Assembly: GCA_025054955.1 (NCBI GenBank)
Contig: JANWZE010000102.1
Span: 1-53,102, forward strand
Direction of reading: 5' to 3'
DNA length: 53,102 nt
Source: Blastocatellia bacterium
GTDB lineage: Bacteria; Acidobacteriota; Blastocatellia; HR10; J050
The position numbers were made by a program, and so were the translations under genes. The notes under the pieces are model-generated. The model searched no databases and was not told the origin of the DNA. It was given only the letters and a program-made list of their open reading frames with translations. Numbering within the stretch: the stretch's first letter is position 1; every line of letters begins with the position of its first letter. This document shows, one piece after another, positions 23,794 through 32,675 of the stretch.

Positions 23794-24663
23794 ATGATGC
23801 CTGATCATTACGATGATGCTCAAAACTCACCCCGGCATCGAGCCAATAAACCGGCGCTTTTGATGCTGGGTCTGGGCGTCCTGATCGTTGTTGTCTCGTT
23901 CTGGTTCTGGCACGAGGTCTGGTTTGGCCGACATTTAAGCGAAGATGAAGTCGGTCAATATCTGAGCGATTCAAAGTCTCCACGAAAAATACAACATGCT
24001 CTGTCGCAAATCGCCGACCGGATTATGCAGCGTGATCCATCGGTCCAGCGTTGGTACGCACAGGTCATTGAAGCGGCTAAGCACGAGGACCCAGCTATTC
24101 GTGTGATGGCTGCCTGGGTTATGGGTCACGATCATACTGCCGACCGCTTTCACCAAGCTTTGCTTGCGCTGCTCGACGATCCTGATCTGCGTGTCCGACG
24201 CAACGCTGCCTTGAGTCTGGTTCGATTCGGCGACAGCAGCGGTCATGAAGAAATCGTGAGTATGCTGCGGCCCATCACAATCACCGCCCCTACTCAGGGA
24301 CGAGTTATGATTGACTTGAGTGTTGGTCAAATCATCGGAGCTGGAGACTTGGTGTGTAAGATTGTTGGCCCAGACGGGCAAACGATTGATGTGAGGACGC
24401 CGGCAAGTGGGAAGATTCAAGCAGTGAGCGTGAAGGATGGTTCGCTCACTGGGTTATCAGACGTGCTTGCAACCATCGCGCCAGATCAACAGGTTGCGTG
24501 GGAGGCACTGCGCGGGCTCTTTCTTATAGGAACTGAAGAGGACATTGACGAGATCGAACGCTACGTCCTCGATGCTCCCGACGTAGCTGAGCCTGTTCGC
24601 CAACAAGCAAAAAACACTGTTGAGGCTATACGAAAGCGATCGGCACGTAACCCCACTCACTAG
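23794..24663 (+). CDS. HEAT-repeat membrane protein with a lipoyl-like insert
   Basis: 289 residues. Membrane anchor at about 24-45 (ALLMLGLGVLIVVVSFWFWH), then HEAT-type helices (DPAIRVMAAWVMGHDH, DPDLRVRRNAALSLVRFGD). A beta-rich stretch follows (ITITAPTQGRVMIDLSVGQ, then VRTPASGKIQAVSVKDGS) that looks like the biotinyl/lipoyl or HlyD hammerhead fold, twice, without a clear modified Lys. More helices end the protein (QQVAWEALRGLFLIGTEEDI). The function is unknown; a scaffold role at the membrane is inferred. TTG at 23782 is an alternative start; no strong ribosome site is visible. Its 3' end overlaps the ferredoxin gene by 38 bases, tail to tail. Confidence 0.75.
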   Translation: MMPDHYDDAQNSPRHRANKPALLMLGLGVLIVVVSFWFWHEVWFGRHLSEDEVGQYLSDSKSPRKIQHALSQIADRIMQRDPSVQRWYAQVIEAAKHEDPAIRVMAAWVMGHDHTADRFHQALLALLDDPDLRVRRNAALSLVRFGDSSGHEEIVSMLRPITITAPTQGRVMIDLSVGQIIGAGDLVCKIVGPDGQTIDVRTPASGKIQAVSVKDGSLTGLSDVLATIAPDQQVAWEALRGLFLIGTEEDIDEIERYVLDAPDVAEPVRQQAKNTVEAIRKRSARNPTH

Positions 24664-25039
24664 CCGGGCGGTCCGGCGCGTCCGGTAAAATGACGCCGTG
24701 AGCCGCCTCCCATTCTGCTGTGTTGTGCATCTCAATGGCATCCCACGGGCAGCCGTCCAGGAACGTACCATCAGGCCCTTTACTCGTGCATTTGGCGCAA
24801 CCAATGCAGAGAGCTTTATCCACTTCAATTCTGCCAAACGGCGGGTGATCCTCATCGGGAACCCAAAACATGCACGAATCAACCGGACAATACGCTATAC
24901 ACACAGGCGAACCAGCACAGCCAGTACAGTTTTCGTTGATTACAGCGAGTTGTTTAGGTTTTCGCTTCCGCAGGTCTGTTCGACCTGATGACATGGGATA
25001 TAACTTGACGATGACCTCAGTAGCTTCCGTTGTTACCAT
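24626..25039 (-). CDS. 4Fe-4S dicluster ferredoxin-like protein
   Basis: 137 residues. The first cluster is ENCTGCAGSPVCIAYCPVD (CxxC-x5-C-x3-C). The second is LCIGCAKC, an insert (TSKGPDGTFLDG), then CPWDAIEM, so the last Cys is 12 residues away instead of the usual 3. The N-terminal 30 residues are basic (RTDLRKRKPK). GGAGG lies 9 bases upstream. A soluble electron carrier is expected; the partner is unknown. Similar ferredoxins with this second-cluster insert serve ETF or quinone-linked pathways in some bacteria, and an ETF-quinone oxidoreductase lies 8 kb away, but no direct link is shown. Confidence 0.88.
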   Translation of the reverse strand: MVTTEATEVIVKLYPMSSGRTDLRKRKPKQLAVINENCTGCAGSPVCIAYCPVDSCMFWVPDEDHPPFGRIEVDKALCIGCAKCTSKGPDGTFLDGCPWDAIEMHNTAEWEAAHGVILPDAPDRPASEWGYVPIAFV

Positions 25040-25472
25040 GTTGTAGGTCCTCCGAGTATCGGGCGCGTAACTTTAGCATACCTGGCAAACATCTTTCAAC
25101 GAGGAGACGATGGCCACGAACCAGAACCGGGCATGAGAATCCACATAAGGCCGATTATCGGACGACATACATCAATGAATCCCCTCCTCGCCAACCGCAC
25201 CACTCACATTCTTCATAGAGCGACCTTTAATTGCATTTAGCCTGGGACTCCACATCTTGCGGGCTAATGCACGCTGCGTGCGCTGCCACGTAAACTCCTT
25301 CACAAACCGCTCTAGGAGGTAGAAATCGAACCTGCTCTTGAAAGTCTCATCAAGCAGGCCTTCTGCGGTGGAATCGTGACTGACGGCCTTGGGCAACCTT
25401 GAAAGTTGCTCCTATGGCTCGTTCCAAAGGCATCGGTATTCACAACTCATACCTTGATTACAGGGAGCCCCA
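25040..25472. other. Gap with a doubtful small frame
   Basis: 433 bases with no secure gene. A minus-strand frame (25172-25396, 74 residues, with FKSRFDFYLLERFVKEFTWQ) has some protein-like character and could be a remnant or small gene, but has no recognisable domain or ribosome site. Confidence 0.4.
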
Positions 25473-25964
25473 TTGATTATTCGACCCTACAAACCTCAAG
25501 ATTTACTAGCCCTCCACAAGATTGAGACAATCTGCTTTCCTAAAGGCATCGCATACACACAGGCCGAACTTCGTCACTACATAACCACCCCACGTAGCTT
25601 AACACTCGTAGCAGAAGATGATAACGGCCAGATTGTCGGGTTCATTGTCGCTCAAGTGGAGTGCTGGAGAAAACAAGCACCTCAGCCTCCTCAGCTTTGG
25701 GGGCACATCATCACCATTGATATTCTGCCTTCCTTTCGCCGACATGGGCTGGGCCAAGCGTTGTTAAAAGAAGCCGAGCAATGGTTGATGAGCCAAGGTT
25801 GCGTTCTCATTGAGCTTGAGGTTTCAATAGAAAACGCTCCTGCCATTGCCTTCTATCAAAAGAACGGGTACCGCCCGTGCTGGCTACTTAGCCGCTACTA
25901 TCCCGATGGTACCGATGCCTACCTAATGCAGAAAGAAGTGAGTAGCCCCGCTGATGCCATCTGA
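25473..25964 (+). CDS. GNAT family N-acetyltransferase (RimI-like)
   Basis: 163 residues with a TTG start (GGGAG 5 bases upstream). It has the GNAT core: MIIRPYKPQDLLALHKIE, acetyl-CoA motif A ILPSFRRHGLGQALLKEAE (R/QxxGxG/A) and motif B LEVSIENAPAIAFYQKNGY. It transfers an acetyl group from acetyl-CoA to an amine. RimI-type action on a ribosomal protein N-terminus is likely but not provable; DAYLM near the end is also RimI-like. Single gene. Confidence 0.9.
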   Translation: MIIRPYKPQDLLALHKIETICFPKGIAYTQAELRHYITTPRSLTLVAEDDNGQIVGFIVAQVECWRKQAPQPPQLWGHIITIDILPSFRRHGLGQALLKEAEQWLMSQGCVLIELEVSIENAPAIAFYQKNGYRPCWLLSRYYPDGTDAYLMQKEVSSPADAI

Positions 25965-26055
25965 ACCTGCCCTAATTTTTTCTGCCCATGCCTTCCGGCG
26001 GGCACCATTGGGTATGCACAAAACTTTAGACTGACGCTTGGGGCCACGCACGGAC

Positions 26056-26116
26056 ACATACTGCACAGATTAGCACAGAGTGAAATATCTGATTAATCTG
26101 TGTAATCTGTGGCTCT
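26056..26116. repeat. Repeat B, complete copy
   Basis: CTGCACAGATTAGCACAGAG ... TTAATCTGTGTAATCTGTGG, an inverted repeat between the convergent GNAT and kinase genes. It is the last A/B-family repeat before the repeat-poor segment. Confidence 0.8.
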
Positions 26117-26144
26117 GGTGAATTCGCACTGAACCAGCTTGCGC

Positions 26145-28106
26145 TTAAAACGTCGGCAGCTCCTTTGGTAACGTAAAGAAAACCGTCGTTCCGGCTCCCG
26201 GTTGAGATCGAATCCAGATTCTTCCCCCGTGTGACTCAATAATACGCCGGCAAATAGCCAGGCCGGCGCCCGTCCCAGCCGTCTCTTCTGTTTTGCCCAA
26301 GCGATGAAAGAGCCTGAAAACGGACTCATGATAAGGCTCCTCAATCCCCACACCATTGTCTTTCACATAGAAGGTATATGCTTCCTCATCTTCCTTGACC
26401 ATGCCGACTTCAATAATTGGATTGCTTTTATCGTTAAACTTGAGAGCATTAGTGATGAGCTCCACCAGTAACTCCATCATCCTTTCCCGGTCTGCCCGCA
26501 CGACTGGTAGATTTGGCGCAACTTTCAGCGTGGCGCCCCTGGCTGCTATGTCGTTGGCGACAGCATCCTCAACTAAACCGAGAAGCTGTGCCATGGAGAC
26601 ATCTTCATAGGCATTACTCTGCGCGTTGATCCTGGCATAATGAACGAGGTCTTCAATCATCTCCTTCATTCTGCCACCAGCCTGCTCAATCGAACGGATG
26701 TAGCCTTGCGCTTGCTCGTCCAACCGACCCACTGATTCCTCGCGCAGGAATTGACACAACACCAAAATCGCATGCAACGGCTGCCTCAAATCATGAGAGA
26801 TGATCGAAGCCATTGAACTGAGCTCTTCATTGGTATTGTGAATGACACGCTTCAACCGCTCGATCTCTTCCTCACGCTCTTGAACCAGCAAGGTGGCTGG
26901 GACGACCTGCAAGGCGCACCGAGTCATGGCAAACCGACCCTGAGAATCATACAGAGCGGTGAGCGTAGCGTCTGTGTGGACAGAGGCCCCGTCGGAAGAT
27001 TTGAAATGCAACTTGATTTGCGCAATGCCCTTCTCAACCAACCGATCAAAGGCTCGGGTCAGGTGCTGGCGAGATTCATGAACCAGAAAACTGGTGAACG
27101 GCCGCGCCATGATGTCGGTCTTGGAGTAGCCCAGCATACGAGCGAAGTCCTCGTTGCAGTAGATGAGATTCCCACTCGGATCAAACGTGCACTCAGGAGC
27201 CAGTTGGGCCGAAACAGGCGCTTGCGCCGGTTCAGCAGCCGTGATCGGCGTTTCTGGCGCCGGCGCAGGCTCAGGCTCGCGCACCTGACTTCTCAGCTCC
27301 TGATATTTTTGGTTGAGTTCCTCAACCATATCAGAGAATGCATTTGTGATGGCACGAGCTTCTTTAGCTCCATTCAGTCTGGTTCTGGTGAGCTTGGTTA
27401 CCAACTGATATAACTCACTGTTGAACGCTTGGAAGCCGTCCAGGATTTCCAGAGTGGGAATTCCCTGAACTGCCTCAGGATCAAAGACCAGATTGGTAAT
27501 TTGGCTCTGTTCCAACTGCCGGAAAAATTGATAGCGAGCGCCAGCTTTCTCGATGGCCCGGTCCATTAGCACAGTTGTCACATGAGCTCCCATGAACACG
27601 CTCATGGTGTCCCGTACGTGCTTATTGAATGAACCGAATAACGTCTTGAGCAGCTCCAACGGCGTTTGAGTACGCGCCACAGGCTGCATAACCGACAGAT
27701 CAAGCGAATCGGTAGGGCTGACCAGCCCAATGCGCCGTTCGCCTAAAATCTTTCGCACATTGTTGAGAAAATCCTCGGAGCTGAGTGTTTTGATAATGAA
27801 GTCATCAGCGCCGGCTTCAATTCCCCGCAAGCAATCAATGAACTGATCGCGAATGGTATAAAGAACGGTGGCAATGTCGCGCGTATCCGGGTCAGCTTTC
27901 AATTGCTGACACACCTGATAGCCATCCATCTTTGGCATCGTCACGTCCAGCAGAATCAGGTCCGGATGAAGCTGACGGGCTACGCCGAGCGCTTCCATCG
28001 AATCGTGGATGATTGTGGAGGTATAACCGGCCTCCGAAAGAATTTTTGAAGCGAACCGCGCATCAATGGGTGAATCGTCAATGATCAAAATTTTCTCTGT
28101 TGGCAT
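26145..28106 (-). CDS. Receiver-PAS-histidine kinase hybrid
   Basis: 653 residues from MPTEKILIIDD (GAGGAG 9 bases upstream). The order is: CheY-like receiver (1-120, with phosphorylated Asp54 in LLDVTMPK), a helical linker with a coiled-coil stretch, an Ala/Pro-rich spacer (PAPAPETPITAAEPAQAPVS), a PAS domain (about 315-425), an HisKA dimerisation helix with SHDLRQPLHAIL, and HATPase_c with ELITNALKFND, DNGVGIEEP and GTGAGLAICRRI. No membrane segment, so it is cytoplasmic. A receiver placed first suggests that phosphorylation of Asp54 by another kinase controls its own activity. The output partner is not in the window. Confidence 0.93.
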   Translation of the reverse strand: MPTEKILIIDDSPIDARFASKILSEAGYTSTIIHDSMEALGVARQLHPDLILLDVTMPKMDGYQVCQQLKADPDTRDIATVLYTIRDQFIDCLRGIEAGADDFIIKTLSSEDFLNNVRKILGERRIGLVSPTDSLDLSVMQPVARTQTPLELLKTLFGSFNKHVRDTMSVFMGAHVTTVLMDRAIEKAGARYQFFRQLEQSQITNLVFDPEAVQGIPTLEILDGFQAFNSELYQLVTKLTRTRLNGAKEARAITNAFSDMVEELNQKYQELRSQVREPEPAPAPETPITAAEPAQAPVSAQLAPECTFDPSGNLIYCNEDFARMLGYSKTDIMARPFTSFLVHESRQHLTRAFDRLVEKGIAQIKLHFKSSDGASVHTDATLTALYDSQGRFAMTRCALQVVPATLLVQEREEEIERLKRVIHNTNEELSSMASIISHDLRQPLHAILVLCQFLREESVGRLDEQAQGYIRSIEQAGGRMKEMIEDLVHYARINAQSNAYEDVSMAQLLGLVEDAVANDIAARGATLKVAPNLPVVRADRERMMELLVELITNALKFNDKSNPIIEVGMVKEDEEAYTFYVKDNGVGIEEPYHESVFRLFHRLGKTEETAGTGAGLAICRRIIESHGGRIWIRSQPGAGTTVFFTLPKELPTF

Positions 28107-28228
28107 AGTCGAAATCTCCTCTCGTGTGCAGCACAACCGAGATAGGCTGGCCAATCAAAGCCACCACCTTCGCTGAACACTCAGCAATCTTACACATGCC
28201 CAAGTTCAAAAGAATTTGGTTTTGCCAT

Positions 28229-28257
28229 ATTATGCAGGTTAAGCAGACGGTTTTCAA
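28229..28257 (-). promoter_or_regulatory. Likely promoter of the receiver-kinase gene
   Basis: On the minus strand TTGAAA (28257-28252), 17 bases, then CATAAT (28234-28229). The leader would be about 115 nt. Confidence 0.45.
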
Positions 28258-28290
28258 GAGAAATCAGGAATTTTGCTCTGGCACGCGAAG

Positions 28291-28701
28291 TCACAACTTA
28301 AAGAGCTTGTCAAACGCCTGACGCGGGTCCTTGATCTGCCCAAGCGAGGTGGATGTCTCCCGCTCGACTGTGATTTTCACCTTGAAGTACTCACACGCGT
28401 TGCGCTTATCCTTTGGGGCAACGCGCGCAGGAATAGGTTGAGTACATTCAAAGCGACTCCCCGTATCAAAAAACAGGCAATTCTTGCAGGTATGAAGATC
28501 AGCTCCACAGCGCTGACACTGGCTGTCAGTTGAAATACCAAATTGCACAGGCATCAGATGCCCACACAATCCACAACGAAAGACCTCACGAACACCAGGC
28601 AACTTCGGCGCGCGTTTCTCAGTGGATCGGCTCAGAGAATCGCGCGGCTTCTCCTGCTGGTATGCTTCCATGTAACCGCGTTGTTTATATTTCCTTTCCA
28701 T
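28291..28701 (-). CDS. Small Cys-rich zinc-ribbon-like protein
   Basis: 136 residues from MERKYKQRGYMEAYQ (GAGGAG three bases before the ATG). After a charged N-terminus come FRCGLCGHLM, SQCQRCGADLHTCKNCLFFD and FECTQPIPARV, then NACEYF. The cysteines form at least two CxxC pairs, typical of zinc ribbons, and the CKNC..F..C..P....K..C.YF end is a known small-protein motif. No named function. It may share the upstream region of the kinase gene but is transcribed towards it. Confidence 0.72.
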   Translation of the reverse strand: MERKYKQRGYMEAYQQEKPRDSLSRSTEKRAPKLPGVREVFRCGLCGHLMPVQFGISTDSQCQRCGADLHTCKNCLFFDTGSRFECTQPIPARVAPKDKRNACEYFKVKITVERETSTSLGQIKDPRQAFDKLFKL

Positions 28702-29268
28702 TTTCTCCTCACGTATGAACGAAAATACTGCTCTGTTAAACAAGCCCCGGTTGAGCGCCCGTCTGAACGGTTCTCAACAGCGGGTGTAACACAATCAACA
28801 CAATCACATCACGTCATGACGTACTTTCCTTTTGCATGATGTGATCCCAAATTCCTCGCCCGTATCACCCTCCATCTGCAATGAGCAGGAGCGTAGATGG
28901 CCATTGGCCGCCTCAAAATAATGCTCCAGACAACAACCGTTCAAGCTCTAATCCCGCTTCTCAGCGGCGCCCGGTGCAGCTCAGCGAATGCTGCCCCTTT
29001 TAAACACACTCAGGAGAACGCTGTTTATTGTACAGCCCAATCTACATTAAAGTAAATCCATATTTTCACTCGTCCCCCAACTTCATCTCTGCCTTGTACT
29101 GATGACCGGCAAGGCGCTGAACAACGGCGCGGGCACTGAAACAGGCCTGGGCGTTCAGACTATCGCGGAGGGGTCATGGGAAAAGTATCCGGACAGCTAA
29201 ATCCTACCCATGTAGATGTTGGTTTTGCCTGCGACACACCGGCCATGTCAATTGAAGAGTCTTCCGGC
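28702..29268. other. Gene-free stretch with an inverted repeat
   Basis: 567 bases without a convincing gene. It holds an inverted repeat ATCACATCA (28803-28811) / TGATGTGAT (28837-28845) enclosing the palindrome CGTCATGACG (28812-28821), a possible operator. The rest shows nothing I can name. Confidence 0.5.
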
Positions 29269-29826
29269 TCATTTCCCTCGCTGACTAAAAACAGCACTCT
29301 CTTCGGCCAGCCCTGACCGTTTGTTAACAACCCGAGCCATCACAAAAAGCAGGTCTGAGAGCCTATTGATATAGGGCAACACGCAGGGATTGATCTGTTC
29401 CTCATGGCTGAGAGCAACAATCGCTCGCTCCGCTCGCCGCGCTACAGTTCGAGCCACATGAAGCAAGCTCGCAACCTTACACCCGCCCGGCAAAATGAAT
29501 TCTTCGAGTGGAGGCACCTCTTCGTTCAATTGATCGAGGACCTCCTCCAAATGCGTGACCCATTCCATGGGCACACGGGGAACTTCAATCCGGCTGGGAC
29601 TCGCTAAATCAGCGCCGACCGTGAACAACTCGTTCTGGATCATTTGAAGAATTTGATTAATCTGCTGATCCGAGCTTTCAGAACGGATCACTCCCAGCAA
29701 AGAATTTAACTCATCTATCTCTCCATAGGCCTGAACGCGAGACGAAGCCTTACTGACCCTTTGGCCATCCACCAACGACGTTTCGCCGCCATCTCCCCCA
29801 CGTGTATAAACCCTCGTAATACGCAT
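29269..29826 (-). CDS. pduO: Cob(I)alamin adenosyltransferase, PduO type
   Basis: 185 residues from [31 protein letters not shown] is the ATP-binding signature of the PduO family. [13 protein letters not shown] and [12 protein letters not shown], followed by [13 protein letters not shown], complete the conserved set. It adds the adenosyl group to cob(I)alamin to make coenzyme B12. It starts 4 bases after the DUF169 gene stops, so the two form an operon. Confidence 0.94.
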   Translation of the reverse strand: MRITRVYTRGGDGGETSLVDGQRVSKASSRVQAYGEIDELNSLLGVIRSESSDQQINQILQMIQNELFTVGADLASPSRIEVPRVPMEWVTHLEEVLDQLNEEVPPLEEFILPGGCKVASLLHVARTVARRAERAIVALSHEEQINPCVLPYINRLSDLLFVMARVVNKRSGLAEESAVFSQRGK

Positions 29827-29830
29827 AGTC

Positions 29831-30613
29831 CTATTCTGTCTCCCCGCTTCGCCAAATCTGTTCCAAGCGTTCATAGCTGGCGGGAAACTGACCACTATAT
29901 CTGAGGAATGACGGAATAGGATAGCGGATGCCACCCTTTTGTGTTCCGTGTAGACCCTCGATAAGCTCATCAGCTCGGCACGCCGGCAACGCAAATGCCA
30001 TTTCGTGATCCTCGGTCTGACCGAATACGCGATCACCATAACATGGCAAGATCACTTGGTACTCTTGTGTCTGCATCGTCCGGATGATCTCATCAGAGCA
30101 ATCTAGCCGTCCGGTGAAGCTCGAATGAATCGCTCCGCCACGACGGTAAAGCGCCCCTGTCACCAGTCTTAAAACCTGGGCAGGATTGGCATAAATCAAA
30201 AAAACATCCGGCTCAAACGCCGTCCGCGCAGCCGGCGCGATCAAAATAGCCTCATACTGCCCATAGGCGAACCGGTGTGTCTCGGCCTCCGTTTTCGCGC
30301 CGGCTTCTAGCGTCTCCGTGTACATCCCGCAACTACAGTGTCCCTCCAGGTAGTAGCGGGTTTCCTGCTCAAATCCAAACACCGTTTTGGTCAGCACGCA
30401 GTTTAAGTCTTCCCTGCCCACTGCCAACGTCCAGCCATACCGACGGGCCATTGAAACGGCCTGACAGGTGGCGATCTGAATGCCCCAATCACGATGAGGC
30501 CGCTTGGCTTTCTCTGGCACAGGCTCGCCTCGGCCGAGCATCTTTATAGCCAAAGGAAACGTCTGTGGGCGCACTAATAACTCTATCTCTCGAGCAAATG
30601 ATCCAGCGTCCAT
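29831..30613 (-). CDS. DUF169 family protein
   Basis: 260 residues. [20 protein letters not shown] near the start, [21 protein letters not shown] and [20 protein letters not shown] are the DUF169 pattern. The Cys-containing part [12 protein letters not shown] and [20 protein letters not shown] are also typical. The family is widespread and uncharacterised, and often found near radical or corrinoid enzymes. Adjacency to a B12 adenosyltransferase is suggestive only. Confidence 0.85.
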   Translation of the reverse strand: MDAGSFAREIELLVRPQTFPLAIKMLGRGEPVPEKAKRPHRDWGIQIATCQAVSMARRYGWTLAVGREDLNCVLTKTVFGFEQETRYYLEGHCSCGMYTETLEAGAKTEAETHRFAYGQYEAILIAPAARTAFEPDVFLIYANPAQVLRLVTGALYRRGGAIHSSFTGRLDCSDEIIRTMQTQEYQVILPCYGDRVFGQTEDHEMAFALPACRADELIEGLHGTQKGGIRYPIPSFLRYSGQFPASYERLEQIWRSGETE

Positions 30614-30751
30614 AGGGGCAGGATTCTACCTCAGCCCGCCTCCATGAGCAAACGAGAACAACGTTTTCCTCAACCTTTCTATTCGCGGAAGCAGAGGGAG
30701 CTCTGCTGGTCAAGCGCCAAGCCGCAACCGATTCTCTGCTCTGGCAGCAGC

Positions 30752-31600
30752 TCAAGCGGTTTTTCGCTCCGGATTATCCCGGATGCGAGCACGGGCTTGA
30801 TGAAACCTTGAATCAAACGAGGTCTTGAAAACGCGGTGGCTCTCAGCCTTCACGCGAGGAGCGAGCAGATTTCCCAATCCACGCCTGTGCAGTCCATTAA
30901 AAAGGGCTGGCAAATTCCTATACCCCAAGCGACGGCCTAGCTTCCAGGCGCTGATCGTTTGATCCCGATTATAGAGCTCAATCGCTTGGATGATTCGTTC
31001 GCTCCGAAAATATCCGAAATGCTTGGGAACCAACCCGTGCTCCCGCAACTTCCCAAGATGCCAATACACCTTCCATAAAGGAATGTTGAGCGCGTGGGCA
31101 ATTCCGCGGCTGGTCATCAGCGGCTTCTGGCCGGCAAGAGCCTGCATTCTGGCGCAGATGTCACACCGCCCAATCCAGTGCCCAGCCTGCGGGAGGCGTT
31201 TTTCCACAAGCAGCCCTTCCCGCCTGGCTTTGGCCACGATCTGATGGACGCGCTGCCGCGTTACACCAAACTGCCGCCCAATTTGCTCCAACGTTGGATG
31301 ACTCGGCGAACGGTACATCTCAAGAATGCGCGCATTGCGTTCTTCACTATCTTGGCTGGCAGCTAGTTGCCGCTCCACCCATTCCAGTTGCGGGAGCCTC
31401 TTTTTACGCCTCACTTCATCGTAGCTCACTCCCAACGCTTTCGAGGCGTTGACAACCGTCGCCGGCGATATGCCAAAGTGCTTGGCAATTGAGCCAATAT
31501 CCCAATGCTTGTCTCGAGCGAATTTGACAATCTCCAAATATCTTTTTGCTGTTTGGGGCCGCCTCGGCAATTTGATCACTTTAGCGATGTCGTTATTCAT
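30752..31600 (-). CDS. Multi-HTH DNA-binding protein
   Basis: 282 residues, strongly basic. At least two helix-turn-helix units are visible: DIGSIAKHFGISPATVVNAS (about 35-55) and PTLEQIGRQFGVTRQRVHQI (about 99-118, like sigma70 region 4), with further helical repeats (SRGIAHALNIPLWKVYWHLG, SAWKLGRRLGYRNLPALFNG). A CDIC motif lies between them. The GGGAGAG ribosome site precedes the ATG. No family name comes to mind; a plasmid-, phage- or homing-type DNA-binding protein is possible. It is not obviously coupled to its neighbours. Confidence 0.7.
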   Translation of the reverse strand: MNNDIAKVIKLPRRPQTAKRYLEIVKFARDKHWDIGSIAKHFGISPATVVNASKALGVSYDEVRRKKRLPQLEWVERQLAASQDSEERNARILEMYRSPSHPTLEQIGRQFGVTRQRVHQIVAKARREGLLVEKRLPQAGHWIGRCDICARMQALAGQKPLMTSRGIAHALNIPLWKVYWHLGKLREHGLVPKHFGYFRSERIIQAIELYNRDQTISAWKLGRRLGYRNLPALFNGLHRRGLGNLLAPRVKAESHRVFKTSFDSRFHQARARIRDNPERKTA

Positions 31601-31699
31601 TATGCTCTCCCTTCAGTCGGCGTCAAGCAAACATGACTCCCTTTTGATGCAGACAACCTGCAAAGAGTTCATGATTGCCCTGTTTTTGGTCTATTGAAT

Positions 31700-31860
31700 T
31701 GGCATTGCCTAGACTGGCACCACGCCCAATGATGTGAGAGAGCTTGCGCTACTGGACGACCGCAGATTGTTAACTATGCCTGGATTGGCATCGCGCCTGG
31801 CACAACCTGGACTCGCATTATGCCCAATGATGTGAGAGAACGGGGCATCCACGCCCAATG
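31700..31860. repeat. Imperfect duplication around the thiD 3' end
   Basis: GCCCAATGATGTGAGAGA occurs at 31724 and again at 31822, where it is the thiD C-terminus. ATTGGCAT..GCCT.G.CTGGCAC parts are also doubled. A third short match (CACGCCCAATG) lies at about 31851. Confidence 0.6.
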
Positions 31861-32642
31861 TAGTAGCGACGTTTGATGGCTTCCGTCAGATAGGTTTTTG
31901 CATTCTCCACTGACTGATAGAGCGTTTGACCCCGCGCCAGCCCGGCCGCTATAGCCGACGCTAAGGCGCATCCTGTGCCATGAATCCCTTCGGCCACATC
32001 TATTCGCTCTGCTCGAAATTCATGGAAGGCATCTCCGTCAAACAGTATGTCAACAGCTTCGGCTGAAGCTAAGTGCCCACCTTTAACAAGCGCAGCGGCG
32101 GCGCCACGCCGGATCAATGCTTCAGCAGCGCGCTTCATATCACGCTCGGATTCAATCTTGATAGAAACCAGTTCCTCGGCTTCCGGGATATTCGGCGTCA
32201 CTAGAGATGCCAAGGGGATTAAATGTTCGAGCAAGCTGTCCTTTGCAGAAGCAGCAAGTAACGGGTCGCCAGACTTCGCACGCATAACCGGGTCAAGCAC
32301 GATATTCCCTACTCTTCCCTTCCTCAGCTCTGAGGCAACTGTCTTGATGATCGTCTCGTTCGATAACATCCCTATTTTCACCGCATCCACACGAATGTCA
32401 GACATCACAGACCTTAATTGCTTCCGCACAATGGAGGCTGGAAGATCAAAGACTGCTTCCACCCCCGTGGTGTTTTGAGCGGTCACCGACGTTAAGACGG
32501 TTAAGCTGTAAACATGAAATGCCTCGAAGGTTTTTATGTCGCCTTGAATGCCAGCTCCGCCACATGAATCTGAGCCGGCGATTGTCAGCACCGTCGGTTC
32601 TCTTGCCTTCAACGATGTGGAGCTTTTGAGCAAGTTGGTCAT
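31818..32642 (-). CDS. thiD: Hydroxymethylpyrimidine/phosphomethylpyrimidine kinase
   Basis: 274 residues from MTNLLKSSTS. VLTIAGSDSCGGAGIQGDIK is the ThiD signature; VTAQNTTGV, DAVKIGMLSN, VLDPVMRAKSG, PNIPEAEEL and the ATP-site end EGIHGTGCALASAIAAGLA all fit. It phosphorylates HMP and HMP-P in thiamine synthesis. It starts 33 bases after the ETF-quinone oxidoreductase, in an apparent operon. No TPP riboswitch is visible just ahead of it. The C-terminal residues GCPVLSHHWA lie in the duplicated segment noted at 31700-31860. Confidence 0.95.
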   Translation of the reverse strand: MTNLLKSSTSLKAREPTVLTIAGSDSCGGAGIQGDIKTFEAFHVYSLTVLTSVTAQNTTGVEAVFDLPASIVRKQLRSVMSDIRVDAVKIGMLSNETIIKTVASELRKGRVGNIVLDPVMRAKSGDPLLAASAKDSLLEHLIPLASLVTPNIPEAEELVSIKIESERDMKRAAEALIRRGAAAALVKGGHLASAEAVDILFDGDAFHEFRAERIDVAEGIHGTGCALASAIAAGLARGQTLYQSVENAKTYLTEAIKRRYYIGRGCPVLSHHWA

Positions 32643-32675
32643 CTTACAATACCGTGCTGAACTCAACGGAAGGCG

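Noticed and set aside
26838-27413. Plus-strand frame of 191 residues opposite the kinase gene
   Set aside because: It is the antisense of a well-supported kinase gene and has no recognisable domain.
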